Positions 49,086 to 62,991 of a stretch of DNA of 64,000 nt are shown one piece after another (positions within the stretch are counted from its first letter, which is position 1; each line of letters opens with the position of its first letter). Under the pieces are notes generated by a model. The model ran no database searches, was not told the origin of the DNA, and worked only from the letters and a program-made list of their open reading frames with translations. The stretch is from Prunella strophiata (taxonomy: Eukaryota > Chordata > Aves > Passeriformes > Prunellidae): NCBI GenBank assembly GCA_036583965.1, contig JAZBQD010000021.1, positions 17,713,266 through 17,777,265 of the forward strand, read 5' to 3'. The position numbers were made by a program, and so were the translations under genes.

Positions 49086-52000
49086 GTGAATTCATCACCT
49101 GCAATTGAAGTGCAATTTATTCTGTGTTTCCTGGTGGATGCTGAGGAGGAGATGTGTGGGAGCAGACAAATCCACTTAGTGTCACCTGGCTGGGTCAGCT
49201 GTGCCACTGAACAGACACAATGTGGGCAGTAACTTCCTTTTTTCTAAATGCAGGACTTGCTCTGTGTACAGACTTCCTCCCTTGACTACTGCTGTGCTCT
49301 CCTTAATGAAATATTTATTTGAAACCCCTTTCCCATTTGATTTTTTTGCTTGCATCCTAATGAGACGTGACAGGGGGATAGCAGACTGCTAAAGCATGGA
49401 GACCTGTAAATAAAGGAACTATTCCATCTTATTAAATTTGTGAGGGAAAAAAAATAGAGAGACCTGTTTCATATGCTATTAGATTATTTCCTCACAGTCA
49501 CAGGTATTTTGGTGACACTGGTTCAGATTTAGTGGCTTTTTAATGTATCAAACTTAATTTTCTCTCTGCAGCTCTGTCAGTCATGAACTAAAGTTTTCTC
49601 CTTTGCTTTTTAATTATTCCATGGATTAATATCTTGAAAATGTGCTCATTTCTATGCCTCAAATTAAGCTAGCTCTGTTTCAGCTTTTTTCTCAATTACT
49701 CCTGTAATTAAGACCCATTAACCCATGGCAGAGAATAAAATAAGAAAGTAGAAACAAAAATTAAAAAGCGGGGGAGAGAAGCCCTTATTTGGCTTCCTTA
49801 ATCATAAACTGCTTAAAATTCTTTCTGGAGCAGCCACTAGAAGGGAATTTATTAAGGAACTTGACAGCCTCTATGTAGTTTTGAGAAGAACATAAAGTTT
49901 TCAGACAATAGTCCCATCAGGGATCCCAGTTGCAAACAGTCTGGATGTACCCACTTAATTACACAAAAACCTGGCATGCTGCTCTGGGGGAGAATTAAAA
50001 ACTGCAAAACCTGCATCCCACACTGGAAGTGGGATATTTAATCAAGTCAAAAGCTTCATTGCACCCTCCAGCCAGCCAAGTGAAATCCAGGCTGTTAAAT
50101 ATTTGCTGGGTGTTGGTGTTCACTCCAGCCATGTTTCAGGGCATGGCAGCAGCAGCAGGAGGGTTTCTGTCACCCAGGGAGGGTGGGACTCTGCTGGGGG
50201 ATTTTCCTGGGCACTCAGGGTGGTTTCTTTGGCAAGTGGCCTCAAGGAGAGCTGTGCTTCAGCTCTGAAGTGGCCCTGGCTGAAATGTGTGAGGATGGTC
50301 TGGATGCTGCACAGGAAAGAACAATTGGTAAATGTGCACTATTTTTTATTCTTTTTACACTGCCAGGCACCATTAACTGTATTAATGTTAAAAAATGAGG
50401 GTGTTGTAATAACTCACTGACACACAGACTGTTTTTGCTCAAGCCCAAGGACACAGCTTAAAAAAAAATAGAGGAAAAAACATGGGTTTTGCTTCAAAAC
50501 AAGCTCATATAACTGAAAAATATAGGGTTCCTCCTATGATGCTTGTGAAACCAGCTGTATTATTTATTTTTTAAAATTTTTTTGACCACTTTTAGCACTC
50601 TTTCATTGCTTTGGCAAGCAAGCTTGGACACCATGGAAGTCTGTGCTGCATTTCAGGTCAACACAGCTCTTTATTGGCTATAAATTATTTGTGAGGTATT
50701 CAGTGGTTTATGATGCCTGCACTCAAGGGCCACCATAAAAGCAGTTATGCATACAGGATGTCAAAAATACATTTTTCATACTTTTGGGATCTCCTAGGCC
50801 ATTGCTTAGGGATTGTTGCATGCCTGCATGCCATAAAGTGAAATGATAATCCTCTTCCTGAAATGTTTATCTCAAAATGCACTAAATTCAGGTCGAAACC
50901 TTTCCAGACATTAATGATCATTACCAAGTGTCATTGTCTTCAGCAGCTCAGCACAGATAAGCTTTAAATGGAAAATTAATGGCTCTTTTGTAAGCACAGA
51001 GCTCAGCTGAGGCAGCTTGCAGAGGCCACGTGCACTGATGGCACACAGAGTGGCTTCCCCAGTTTGCTGCCATCCACCCCAGGTGACAGCAGAGCTTTAG
51101 GAGTGCCACTTATTGGCATATATATATATATATTTATATATATTAAATATATATGGTATTCCAGTACCATGGAACTGTAGACAGCTGAGAGCAGGGCACC
51201 CCCAAATCCAAGCTCAGTGCTCCCCTCATTGTCTGAGCCCTGTCCCCACATCAGGCTCAAGCCCAGAATTAGCACAGGATGTGTCCACAGTTAATTAATT
51301 ATTAGAGCAGGGTTCAGTTTGCTTCCTGAAGAAATAAGTCAATAATGTTTTATTTTCCTCTCATTTGATGCCTTTTGGAATCCCCACCTTCCTCCAAGAC
51401 TCTGCAATAATGAGGTCTCCAATGTAGCTCTTTATTTGTGTTTGTAACCTGCTTGAACTTCAAATGGCCTCTTGTTTCTTATCTTCTACAAAATACAAAT
51501 ACAGAGGAGGGGAAAAAAGACTGATTAATTACCTCAGCTGGGCAATGATGAATTCCCCACTAAATATCCCTCTGACTTCTCACCTTTCAGGGATGAATTG
51601 TCCCAGTTCTTGCTGCCCCTAAGGTGTGTCCACATGAAAAGTGTGGCTGAGTTATATCACTGCAAAAATGTGGAATTTGCAGTCCAAAGGATATCTAAAT
51701 CTAGAGCTGGTGTATCTCTCAGCCCCCAAAACTTTAAACCTTAGCACCTTCATCTGTAATTATTGGCTCTTCTGTAACTTTCTATTTGCTCAAACCATCA
51801 TTTTAAAACTCCATTGCACTTCTTTATGTCGTTATTAAAAGTGAACAGCTGGTTGAAATAGAAAATAGTTTTTATTGCAAGAGAAGAAAAATCAGGTTTA
51901 CTGTGATAGAGGGCAATCACTCAAAAACTTGTACCAGCAGATGTGAGAAGAAAGGAACACTTGGCAGAGGGGACAGGGAGAGAGGAAGGGAGGGAGGGAG

Positions 52001-53733
52001 GGGGTGATGCTGAGGTCAGAGAATTTGTCAGTAAACCCAGCTCAGGGGCAGCCAGAAGAGCAGTTCTGGGGCTGGCTCTGCCCTGTTCCCTTGAGACACT
52101 GTGGCTTGAGATTTTAAACCACTTTCAAGTAGAATCTGAAGCTGCACAAGATTTCAGTGCTGTGTTATTCCCAGGGGCTTGTACAGAAAAGATCAGGTTA
52201 AAGGACTTTTAAGTAAATCTGTATTAATTTAGGGACTGAGGAGCTCTTGCTCAGTCTCTGGTAGTTTTAAGACTTTTTGATGTAGCTGTTGTGAAGCCTG
52301 ATGATTGAAGCTCTTCACCTCACAGATGTTTCCATCCTGTCCCTCAGTAACTCTCACAGCTGCACCCTGAGTGTGTTCAGAGTGCCCTGCCATGGATAAA
52401 CCTCTGTGAATCTTGAGAACAGACATCAAAATTGAGCCAAACAGTGGGAATGAAGTGTGGCTGCGAGAGGATTCTTTAGTGAAAGGACAATTCCTTGGTT
52501 TCCAGAGCTGGAATCTCTGGCAGTCCTGCGTGCTGAGGTGTTGTTGGAATTTGAAATGCATTCCTTCAAAATACATTGAATGCCAACTTAATTCCTTCCA
52601 AATACAATTCCTTTTGAAATACATTCCTTCCAAATCCCCATAAGATATGATCAAACTCTTTGGTTCATAATCCATACCCCACATGTGCAGGGAATTTGGG
52701 GTTGGTTTTCAGGTATTTATTGCACCTTTCTTTGTTAGAAACAAACAATATCTGAGCAGAAGAGAATCACCTTGAAGTCATGAAAATTCCTGCAGACACC
52801 TGTGTGGGAATGGGCATTATTCCTCTTGGACAGGCTCTGTAATCCTTTGGAACAGTTTTCCTCTGCCCATGGAAATGGCTGATATTTAATGATTTCACTG
52901 CTGTGGGTCACTGTGATTCTCCTGTGTTCATTTGTGTAGAGGAAATCAGCTCCTGATAAGCAGATTTGTATCTTTTGTAAGCAACCACGGCCTTGGCTGA
53001 ATTGGGGGTTTCCTGCAAAAAGTGTCATTTTGATCTATGAATCTTCTCTGTAATGAGAGCAGAGAATAAAGGCACCACAAGAAAGAAACTAATGAAAACA
53101 AAATCCAGATGTAATGAGACCAGTAGGAAGAACAGGCTTTAGATAATTCTGCCTTCAAAAAGCTGACAGTTTAATTAAAATTCTTATTGGGAACACTAGG
53201 TAATATAGCTTTGCATTTAATAGGAATATTTTGCAAAAACAAGCGTGTGACTGTGTTTCAAAACATAAATTAATTGGTTGCTGGCTAGAAAAATGACTGA
53301 GATGAGTGGGTGTTTGAGCCATCCTCCTGCACCATTTGGTGTCCTGCCATGCTACAGGTGCTCACTTTGCATGGCCAGCTTTGCAAAATTGAGCTCTTTC
53401 AATGTTTTCTTGCTTCTAGTGAAGTCTAGAACCTTATGTCATGAAAGGAAGGAAATAAAATAAGAAAGGTAATTAGTTTTTTCATTGCTATTGACACAAA
53501 TCAAAGGTGTACATACTGTCTTAATTTTTAATCAAAGTGGGGTGAGTTCCAGGAAGGATTCATTTGGAATGAAAAATGCAAACCTTTGTGAAAGGGAGTG
53601 TTGATATTTTCCCTTGAAGCCTCACAGACAGCAGTGTCTGAGCTTATCTCTGCAGAGTCCATGCAAAGCCTGGTGTCTGTCCTGCTTATCTCTTGCATGT
53701 CGTGGTGCTTCAGAATTCCTGCCAATCTTCATT
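49086..53733. other. Intergenic, nothing recognised
   Basis: AT-rich sequence with a TA microsatellite (51117-51154), a GGGA-rich purine stretch near 51985-52003, and irregular ATTCCTTCAAAATACATT-like short repeats at 52558-52640. No exon seen. Confidence 0.5.
51117..51154. repeat. TA-rich microsatellite
   Basis: Short interrupted TA dinucleotide run. Confidence 0.9.
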
Positions 53734-53855
53734 TTACACCACCACGAGTGGGTGAGAATTAATCCAGCTTTACAGCAGGGCTGGAAGAACAGAGGCAAAG
53801 TGATTTGCTCAAGGTCATTCAGAAGATTATTGGCAGAGCCAGGATTAAAACTTAC
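53734..53855 (-). mobile_element. Ancient MIR-like SINE relic
   Basis: ACAGAGGCAAAGTGATTTGC, TCAAGGTCATTCAGAAG and GGCAGAGCCAGGATTAAAAC follow the order and spacing of the antisense MIR core, preceded by a weaker match to its TTTACAG segment. MIR elements predate the bird-mammal split, so the relic is very old. Recognised from memory of the consensus. Confidence 0.7.
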
Positions 53856-56290
53856 TTTTTAGATCCTAAAAGATGAGCGTTTTTAAGAGGCCTGGGAGTG
53901 TGGGTGTGGGGGTATCTCTCATGAATTGCAGAAAAATTGAAATACTTTCTTTGAAGCTTGTCTTGTCCACAGCAAACCACGTGGGCACACAAGAAAAGAA
54001 ATGGCATTTTGCATTCTCTTTAGCCTTTCCTCTTTAAATTGTGGTGCTTCAAATCATTTGTTGGGGTCCAAACTCTTCAAAGCTTCCCTTTCTTATGCCC
54101 CCCCACCCTTGGAATTCATGTTTGCATAAAAGGGGAAGGCAAAACCACGAGCTTGCCTCATAATTCATAGTTCTGCATGCTTTATTTTTAACCTTCCTAG
54201 AAATTGCTGCTGGGAGAAGATTAGAGTGGATGTGGAAATCTGAGGGGTTTAAGAAATGGCTGTCTGTAAGTCTGCTTTGATAATTTCAGTTCACTCTCTG
54301 CCAAATACCATTTGATTCTGCTGGTGAGCTGCTCCCAGAAAAAATCCAAGTAGTCCTAAAAAAAATCCAACCCCTGCAAGGGATGTGTGTCATTAGTGAG
54401 ATGATTATTGGTGCTGAGCTGCAGGGGTTAAACCCCAGTGGTTCTCTGGGTGCTTCCTGCAGGGGTTGGTTTTTATTTATCCAGTAAAACACGATGAAGA
54501 TCAGGAAGCTAAACGAGGGGAGAGAGCTGATTAGCACTTGGTTCTGCTGGTTTGCCCCTGTTTTTCTGTGCAGGAACAAGAGTCTATATTCTGGTTCAGA
54601 GTTCAAGCAAACCTCCTGATAAAAAGGAACATAAAAGCTGAAAAGAGTGTAGAGATGATTGTTAAAGAGCTGAGCCTGCCAAAAGCCTGCAGAGTATCTG
54701 TGAGAGCATTAACAGTGCAGCAGTGATTGGGCTGCTTTGTTTTAAAATTTTATTGCACTTATTTCATGCTAAACCCACATTTAAGGTTGCAGCTTTAAAA
54801 TGTTTTGTAATGAATACTTCTTGAGCAATCCTTTAGAGCAGAGTTCTTTACAGGTCCATTGAAGAGCTCCAAACCAGGCTCCTTCTCACCCTCCAGTGTT
54901 TATTCCTGTGAACTCCATGGTGCATTTTTGCCCTTCCCAGCACAAAGAGCTCTGGAGCCCAGTTCCTTCATCATGATGCTGAAAGTTCCAAATTTTATGT
55001 TGTGTTTCCAAGGGAATTCCTTGGTTTCCTGCTCTGCTGTGCCACAGAATTTCCCTTCTTAGAAAACCAGAAGCAACATAAATATTTCCAAATATCACCA
55101 AGAAATCAAACGAGCAGTTGACAACTCTTGTTGCTCAGGAATGCCAGTGCTGTCAAATTTTTGAGAATATGTGGCTGTTTCCAGGAGTAGAAACTCTTGG
55201 TAGCATAAAGTGCCTTGAGATTGTTATTGCATGTTGGAGCAGAGTGCAGCCCAGACATTAAAACATCTATTTATTCATGGCATCTGTAAATCACAGTTAC
55301 CCTCAGGCTCTGCAGCAGCTCATGGAAAGTCCAGGATGAATAAATATTTCTGTGCAAGGGAAGCAAGAGCTGCATGAAATATCTGTTGGTTAATTCCTGG
55401 GATGGAATACTTGGGACTTTTGATTAAGAGAACTCCAGGAAGAACTATTCATCTTCAAACTGATCTTTTGCTTATAATTTTGTGTCTGTATTTGCTAGTT
55501 TGCAAATATAATAACATCAGCAGAGCTTGGTGATGTCAATAACTTCCTGGGGATTCCACAACAACAATTTAATTAAAGGGGAGGTGATTTGAAGATTTGG
55601 AATGAAAATACAGGGGTGCAGAGTGAGCTGGATCTGTAAATTTTTTGAACAATCAGCTTTTCCAAGTTTCTGAACTTGAGCAAACTGCACATCTGGCATC
55701 ACAGCTCTCTGTATAAGTGCTTGTCTGACTCCTGGTAACTTATTAAAACAGCAGCCTGAGGCTTAGTCCTTGTCCAGCTGGGCTGGCATGGGGACAGAGC
55801 CTCTGGAATTTTGGGTGGGACTTTCTGGCTGAGTGCTTCACAGAGCATCACAGATGGGAAGGAGTTACACAAATCACAGAAATATGAACAGCACCTGTGA
55901 CATTGAACCAGTGGTGATGGCAAGGATGTGCTCACCCTGTGAGTCCCCAGTGGACTTACAGACCTGACTTGCACCTTGCATGGCAGAACTTTGGAACTCT
56001 GGAGCTTGGATGAGCTGTGCTCTAACTTTTCAGCTGCTCATGGTCTGCAGAAATGGGTCCTAAGCAGAGGGTTCATTTCCTGAGAGGTCTGGAAACAAAA
56101 CCAAATTGAGGAGCCAACAGTGAAACTTAAACCTCAACAAGTCTTTAATTGTATCAGGTGTCTGACAGAAACACTCCTCAGGCTTAGGAAAAATTTGGAC
56201 AAAAAGTAAGAAAATAAATGCACTAAAATATGGAACTGCACTGAGAGCTGCATTTATTGGCCAATGCTTATGTCATATTCATTTAATTTA
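53856..56290. other. Intergenic, nothing recognised
   Basis: Unique-looking sequence without recognisable exons or repeat families. Confidence 0.5.
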
Positions 56291-56482
56291 TAGAATCCTA
56301 CAATCCCAGACTGGTTTAGGTTGGAAGGGACATTCAAGCTCATCCAGTGCCACCCTCTGCCATGGCAGGGACACCTTCCACTGTCCCAGGTTGCTCCAAG
56401 CCTCAGTGTCCAACCTGGCCTTGGGCACTGCCAGGCATGGTGAGTCCTAAAATTCCCTGGGATTAAATATTTTCTCACAAGC
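56291..56482 (-). mobile_element. CR1 LINE 3' end
   Basis: TAGAATCCTACAATCCCAGA, GGTTGGAAGGGACATTCAAG, CTCATCCAGTGCCACCC and GGACACCTTCCACTGTCCC are the antisense CR1 tail. The better-preserved terminal repeat suggests a younger insertion than the 18.6-kb piece. Confidence 0.9.
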
Positions 56483-57682
56483 CTTCATTTCCCCATCTCT
56501 GTAAGAGAAACACAGCCTTTCTGTCCTTCTAACTCTGTGACATACATTAAAAACTTTTCCTGGGTTCTTCCAGACTGTGGTGGAGAATTTGACAAAAGAG
56601 AAAAGAAGAAAAGGTGGAAAAAAAAATACCAAAAAGAAAAAGACATTCTTAAATCAGAGACCTGTCAATAGCATCATGCAAACTAAATTTAACAGCTAAT
56701 TTACTGGTGACAGAAATATAATCCATATAATTTATGCATCTAATATAATCTGTCATTTGTGTTTAAGGAGGAGAGCAAGGCAGCATCTAATAAAATGTAG
56801 AAGAAAAATGAGTTTGTGAGGTGAGTGACAGAAATGTTCATTACCTCTGTTCTTTCCTGCGGTGTTCCTCTCTTTTAAGGCAGGAATCTTAAGAATTTGA
56901 TCCTTATGAAGTAGAAAATTACTACTTGAAAGGACATCTTTTTCCTTCCCCTTTCTTGTCAAACCCTAAAATTGTTCCAGTTCAAAACCAATCAAAGGAG
57001 AAACAGAAGATTCTGATTTCATCCCTGACCAAAGAGAAAAGAGGCCAAGGGCTCCTTCAGAGATGAAAGCCCTGTGGAAGTTAATTTGAAATCACCATCA
57101 GTTATTCAGGCTGTGCATTAGGTGCACACAGGTGAGTGAGGGAGGTTTGGGTGTTCTCTGGGTGAGAGGAACCCCAAAAGCTCTGAAAGAACCCTAAATA
57201 TATGGTGCTATAACATTATCCTAAAATGATTTCATATTGGGGCTGCACCTGGAACCACAAAGCAGCAGTGAAGAAACTGTGGGATGTTGAAAAACACTCC
57301 AAGGAAAAGCTGAGGGGAATTCTGGCTGGATTTTCCTGTTGCTTTTGAACGTGGCATGGGATGATTAATGATGTAAAAGTCCTAAAAAGCAACACCCCGT
57401 GCTTGTAGCAGCACAAACTGAAGGGTTTGCACCCCAGCCCCAGGGCAGGGCAGAGATTTTGCTAATCAGAGATTGGATCAGAGATTTTGCATTGGCTGCA
57501 GAGCAGGGAAGTCAGAGGGCTGTGGAAATACTGCTGGGGCTCTCACTGGCACTGACGTGTTCCCTGCTGCACCCTGGTTTGGGGTTTCTGCTCTCTGCAG
57601 GTCCAGCAGCCCCACAGAGCTGCTCTTTGTGGTTCCTGTGCAATCTGAACCCTGCTGGTGTCATAGCTGAGGGAAGGCACCA
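56483..57682. other. Intergenic, nothing recognised
   Basis: No exon or repeat family recognised. Confidence 0.5.
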
Positions 57683-57688
57683 CTCCTC

Positions 57689-58285
57689 TGTCAGGGCTCT
57701 CTCAGGAGCTCGAGGTGACCCTGATCTGTTTGAGAGTCTCTGTGTCCCAGCCCCAGAACTGAAGGAGTCAGGACTCTTCTTGTGCACTTTTCAAGGTTGT
57801 TTATTATTTCTTATCTAACAAATTTTCTCCCTGACCAGCCCAGCTCTGTTCAGCAGGTCAGCCCCAGGCACACTGCCCACCTCTGGGGTGGTGTTGTCTT
57901 TTTATACTAAAAACTCCCTGTACATTATTTACAGTTATTTTCCAATACCTATCACCTGTGTTACACAGTCCAACTGTGCTCTAAATCAATCCAAAAGTGC
58001 CACCATCACCCAGAAGATGGAGGCTGTGAAGAAGGAGAAAGAAGGACAGAACACACCCAAATTCCTCCATCTTGACCCCAAAATTCTACTTTTTCACCCT
58101 GTGATAAGCTAATTATTACTCTACTTAATTTTTGTGGCTTGCAACTCTTCATATAAGGTTGGTAATTTTTTTTATGAATCAAAATCAAAGGCACAGGGGT
58201 CTTGGGCTCTGTGCCAAGGTCTCTGAGCCCCTGCCAGGGGCTGGAGCCATCCAGGGCAGCCAGAGGGATCTCCTGGGCTCTGACC
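57689..58285 (-). mobile_element. Solo LTR, class-II-type endogenous retrovirus (copy 3)
   Basis: 597-bp copy of the same family in minus orientation. TATAAAA lies at 57900-57906 and AATAAA at 57800-57805 on the minus strand. Perfect 6-bp target-site duplication CTCCTC at 57683-57688 and 58286-58291. The outermost base at the 58285 end is changed, so the element begins GGTCAG rather than TGTCAG on its own strand. Small internal deletions explain the shorter length. Confidence 0.92.
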
Positions 58286-58291
58286 CTCCTC

Positions 58292-59390
58292 CAGTTCAGA
58301 GCATCTCAAAACAAGATAAAATAAGAAGCTTCTCTGCACAATTGCATGAAAGCAACTTTCTGAAAAATATAAATCTGGTGTAAAATCCTCCTGGCTGTGG
58401 CAGGCATTAATTCCTGTAACAATGTTTGCTATTTATTGCACGTTGGCATTTGGGAGTTCAGAGATACTGCAGTACATTGCAGACAATGTGATATTTATGT
58501 GATGTGATAAACACATTTATCCATAGGCATTTCTCTATTAGATTAAGACAAACTGTTGATTTATAAAAGGAAAAATGTTGTGTTTGCAGAACAGACAGTG
58601 GAGCAGACAACCTCTGGCTTTTTGTTATTTCTGTTGAAATCTTATGATATTATTCCTTTAAAGCAGAAGGCCAGCTCCCTTGCTAATTGTATTTGTGATA
58701 TTTAGCAATAGCATGGAATAAATGCAGCATATTTTCTACAGGTTATTCTTCTAGGGACATGAAAACTCAGAACTCATGTGGCAGTTTTTAAAACTAATAC
58801 TTCTGGTTAAGCGCTTTTTAAAAATTTAAATGCCTCAAACACTGAAATATTTAAGCTTGAATAAACACCAGCTTTAATCACTTTTATTTGAAATAAAAGG
58901 ATGAAGCTGGAGATGCAGTGTTTCAGCAAAATTATGGCTGGATATTTCCCTTCAAGCAGTTTTATTTCAGATGTTACTTTGGGGAAAGGACTTATTGCTC
59001 TAGATTTGAACAATCCTGTTTTTCTACCCCCATAATCTGGTTTTCTGTAGGGCCTTTTAAAATAAATTCCACTAAAATCATCACTATTGAGCTGGTTTTC
59101 TGCCCATCTCATTGGCCATTTATTATTATTAAATGGGCATTTTTTTATCCAACATGGATTTTAGCATCCTCAGTGAGGTTTGGGGTTATTCAGTTACAAA
59201 AGCAAGCAACTTTGGAGCTGGGAATCCAAAAAGGGACCTGGAGGAAGCAGAAGGAAAAAGTGACAAATACAGTGCAATCATCAGTACCTGAAACCTTTCC
59301 AAGAACATTTTGTCACAAAATAAAAACCCAGTTTTGCCAGAATACAAACTTTCCATACGAGTCCATACCCACTTCAAGGAAACTGTGGTT
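58292..59390. other. Intergenic, nothing recognised
   Basis: AT-rich unique sequence; no exon or repeat family recognised. Confidence 0.5.
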
Positions 59391-59522
59391 GGAGATAATT
59401 AATAATTAATTATTAAGAAGAGATCTCCTGGAGGGAGGATGGGTTGTGGAAGAGATAAAGAGAACTGCCCCACCTCTAACAGATGGAAATTGAATACACA
59501 CCCCCATTTCCAACCTAAAACA
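59391..59522 (+). mobile_element. ERVL-like LTR, 3' fragment
   Basis: Matches the 3' part of the 17205-17923 LTR: GATAATTAATAATTAAT, GAGATCTCCTGGAGGGAGGA, GGTTGTGGAAGAGATAAAGA and the CAGATGGAAAT block, ending AACA. The 5' three quarters are absent, and a stretch around the CTGCCC repeat is missing compared with the longer copy. Confidence 0.8.
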
Positions 59523-60555
59523 AGGGATGAGCAGGGAATGGCTCTGGCTGGAAGCTGAAGGGAGGCAAAGAGCAGCAAAGGCAGTGGTAAATACATATCA
59601 GAATTTACATTCTGCTTGAACACTAAAGCACCCAAACGAGCAGAATCCAGCCTCAGATTCTGCAGCACTCAAGGTAAACATATGCAAACTGCCACTTCCA
59701 GCATTCACTTGTCTTTTGTTGACAATATAATCTCTGCTTTAATTGACAATCACAGTTACACTTAAAAACCCCTTTTGAGCTCACTTACCTCTCTGCAAAT
59801 TTATCACTGTGATAAAAGCTATCAAAACAATAGGAACAGTTCTATATGCCTCATATCTAATTATTTCCACAGATTCAAATTGCTTTCTCTAACTGAAAGT
59901 AGCAGGTTTATGCCCTTTTTTTCCCCCCCAAATGTCCCCATAACAGTAGATTTCTACCACTTTGCTTTGTAAGCAGAACCAAAACATGGTAACACAGAAT
60001 CCTGAAAGTTTCATAACAAAGTGAGATGTCTCCTTCTGATGCTCTTTCTTTCCACATATTTATAGTTTCTTGTAAGGAAATGTGAGGAGGACATTCACAT
60101 GCAATTTCCTTGCACTGCATTCATATGTGGTTTCATATTTTTCACTGTGGTTTCATATTTTCTATCTAGGAAAACAGAAACAGAAGCATCAATACCGTGA
60201 AGAAGCAGAATTATTAGAGAATTTATAACCCTGCATGGATTTGTAGATGTCACTTCTCAGATCTGCTTGTAACTGGCAATTTGGACTAAAGGCTTAAATG
60301 CATTGTGGAGAACACTGAATTTTTATTTATTAAGGGAGGAAGGTTCAAGATTAATCTCAACTCAACATTAAAGTTGATGTTCTTTAGATATTAAAGGGTG
60401 GGCAAATGGAATTCTTGCACTCAAATCCATATGAGTGTTGGTCCAAATGCATAATGAATATAAATATAAATTATTATTAAAATAGAAATTATTACTAATA
60501 TTTAAAAATATGTATTTGTGGCTATAATTTTTATGAGTAAGGCACATAAGCCTGC

Positions 60556-60812
60556 CAGGTAACAAGAGACTGGATGAGAGGGAATGCCCTCAGGTTGTGC
60601 TGGGAAGATTTAATTTAGATAAGAGGAAAGATATTTCCATGGAGAGAGTTGTCAAGCCTTGGAATGGGCTGTGTGGGGATGTGGTGGAGCCACCAGCCCT
60701 GGAAATGTTCCAGAAAGGTGTGGGGTGGCTCTGAGGGCAGGGTTTAGGGGTGACCCTGCTCATGGTTGGGTTTGATGATCCTCTCCAGCCTCAACAACCC
60801 AGTGACTCTCTG
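60556..60812 (+). mobile_element. CR1 LINE 3' end
   Basis: CR1 tail in sense orientation: AACAAGAGACTGGATGAGAG, GGAATGCCCTCAGGTTGTG, GTTGTCAAGCCTTGGAATGG and GGTTTGATGATCCTCTCCAG appear in order. Clearly diverged from the other copies. Confidence 0.85.
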
Positions 60813-61589
60813 GCTGACATTTCATTGTTTTTACATTCTAATAAATTCTGTCCCTTCCATGACAGGTCAGACTGGACAGTGCTGAACCAGGTAACTGCAC
60901 CTTAAAAATATTTTGTTGCCTTTCAATTAATTTTGCAGTTTGGATTAGAGATTTCTTCATCACTGTCCGTATTAAATTTGCAATTAAATTATTCCCTCCT
61001 GTATCAGCCCTCAGCTGCTGGGTCAAGGCTGGAAAGGCAATAACAGTTACAAAACTGCAAAGCAGCTTTAATGGCCAGTGGGTAGGAGCAATTTTTTTGT
61101 GACTCACATAAAAATCTAAAGATTGAGGCAATAGAATTCTTTTACTTCTGAATTTGCAGTTGCAAGATCAGTGCTTAGCACATAGTGGGAGATGATAGTC
61201 TTTACATGTAATGGTGTTTCATTAGCTTGCCTATTTATTCAAATTATGCTTTTACTGTTATAGAACTGTTCTGTTTATGTTTACATTTTATAGTCTTATG
61301 TTTACTTAAGAGAATAACTTGAAACCATTCCACAGATGTAGCAGCACTGAAAACCTGCCACAATCCAGTGAGAAAGTGCTTCGTTAGTAAATGTCATTTA
61401 ATCAAAACCATTCAGACTGTTAGGGAGAAAAAAACCCACACACTTTTATGGAAATTGCATCAAATAAAGGATGGGCTGCTGCTTCTTGGCTGGGGTGCAG
61501 CTGCAGAGTCAGTGTGCAGGTTTCCAGTGGCCCTGGTGGGTGGTTCAGTGTCTGCAAGTGGCTGAGGCCTCTGAAAGGATGGTTTAGGG

Positions 61590-61960
<371 letters not shown>

Positions 61961-62463
61961 TATGATATGATATGATATGATATGATATGATATGATATGA
62001 TATGATATGATATGATATGATATGATATGATATGATATGATATGATATGATATGATATGATATGATATGATATGATATGATATGATATGATATGATATGA
62101 TATGATATGATATGATATGATATGATATGATATGATATGATATGATATGATATGATATGATATGATATGATATGATATGATATGATATGATATGATATGA
62201 TATGATATGATATGATATGATATGATATGATATGATATGATATGATATGATATGATATGATATGATATGATATGATATGATATGATATGATATGATATGA
62301 TATGATATGATATGATATGATATGATATGATATGATATGATATGATATGATATGATATGATATGATATGATATGATATGATATGATATGATATGATATGA
62401 TATGATATGATATGATATGATATGATATGATATGATATGATATGATATGATATGATATGATAT
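61961..62463. repeat. Perfect TATGA pentanucleotide microsatellite, 100 units
   Basis: 500 bases of TATGA without a single interruption, 61961-62460, ending in a partial unit. The minus strand is open through the array (repeating SYHII) only because this unit contains no stop in that frame. Confidence 0.98.
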
Positions 62464-62985
62464 CAGCTGAGAAAGCAGGAAGCTGACATGCTGAAATATT
62501 CCACCCAGCTTCTGGAGAAACCCTTGGCTGGTGCTGACATCAGAGGGCCTCAGGATGGGGGAAAATAATAAATAAAGTGCAATCCCTCTGCAGAGCAGCA
62601 GCACACCCCAAAGTGAGGAACACAAGGCAGAGGAAATCCCTGTCTCCCAGCTTTAGATTGCTCAGTGGCTCCTCAGCATTTGCAAATCAACTGGGTTTTG
62701 AGGCTGTGAGTCAGAAGCTTGAGCACAGGCTGTGGGAATGTTTTCATCCCAGGACACCCAAATCTCCAATTTTCTCCTGGTGTTTTGGGCCCCTCTGTGT
62801 GAGGAGACAGAGATTGTGGTGGTTTGTGCAGCAGGGGAATGGATTGGGGGAACCTCAAATTCCCAGTTTGGAACTGGGAATGATTCCCAGTGAGGGGGAG
62901 CAGTGTGTCCATGGCCATTCCAGGCCAAGCTTCTGTAATTCCATAAATTGTCCCCTTGGTTCTGTTCCTGCTGCTCAAAGGGGTT
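62464..62985. other. Sequence between microsatellite and LTR
   Basis: Contains AATAATAAATAAAGTGC near 62563, which could be a poly(A) signal of an old LTR, but no other LTR landmark is convincing. No exon recognised. Confidence 0.4.
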
Positions 62986-62991
62986 TTTCTC

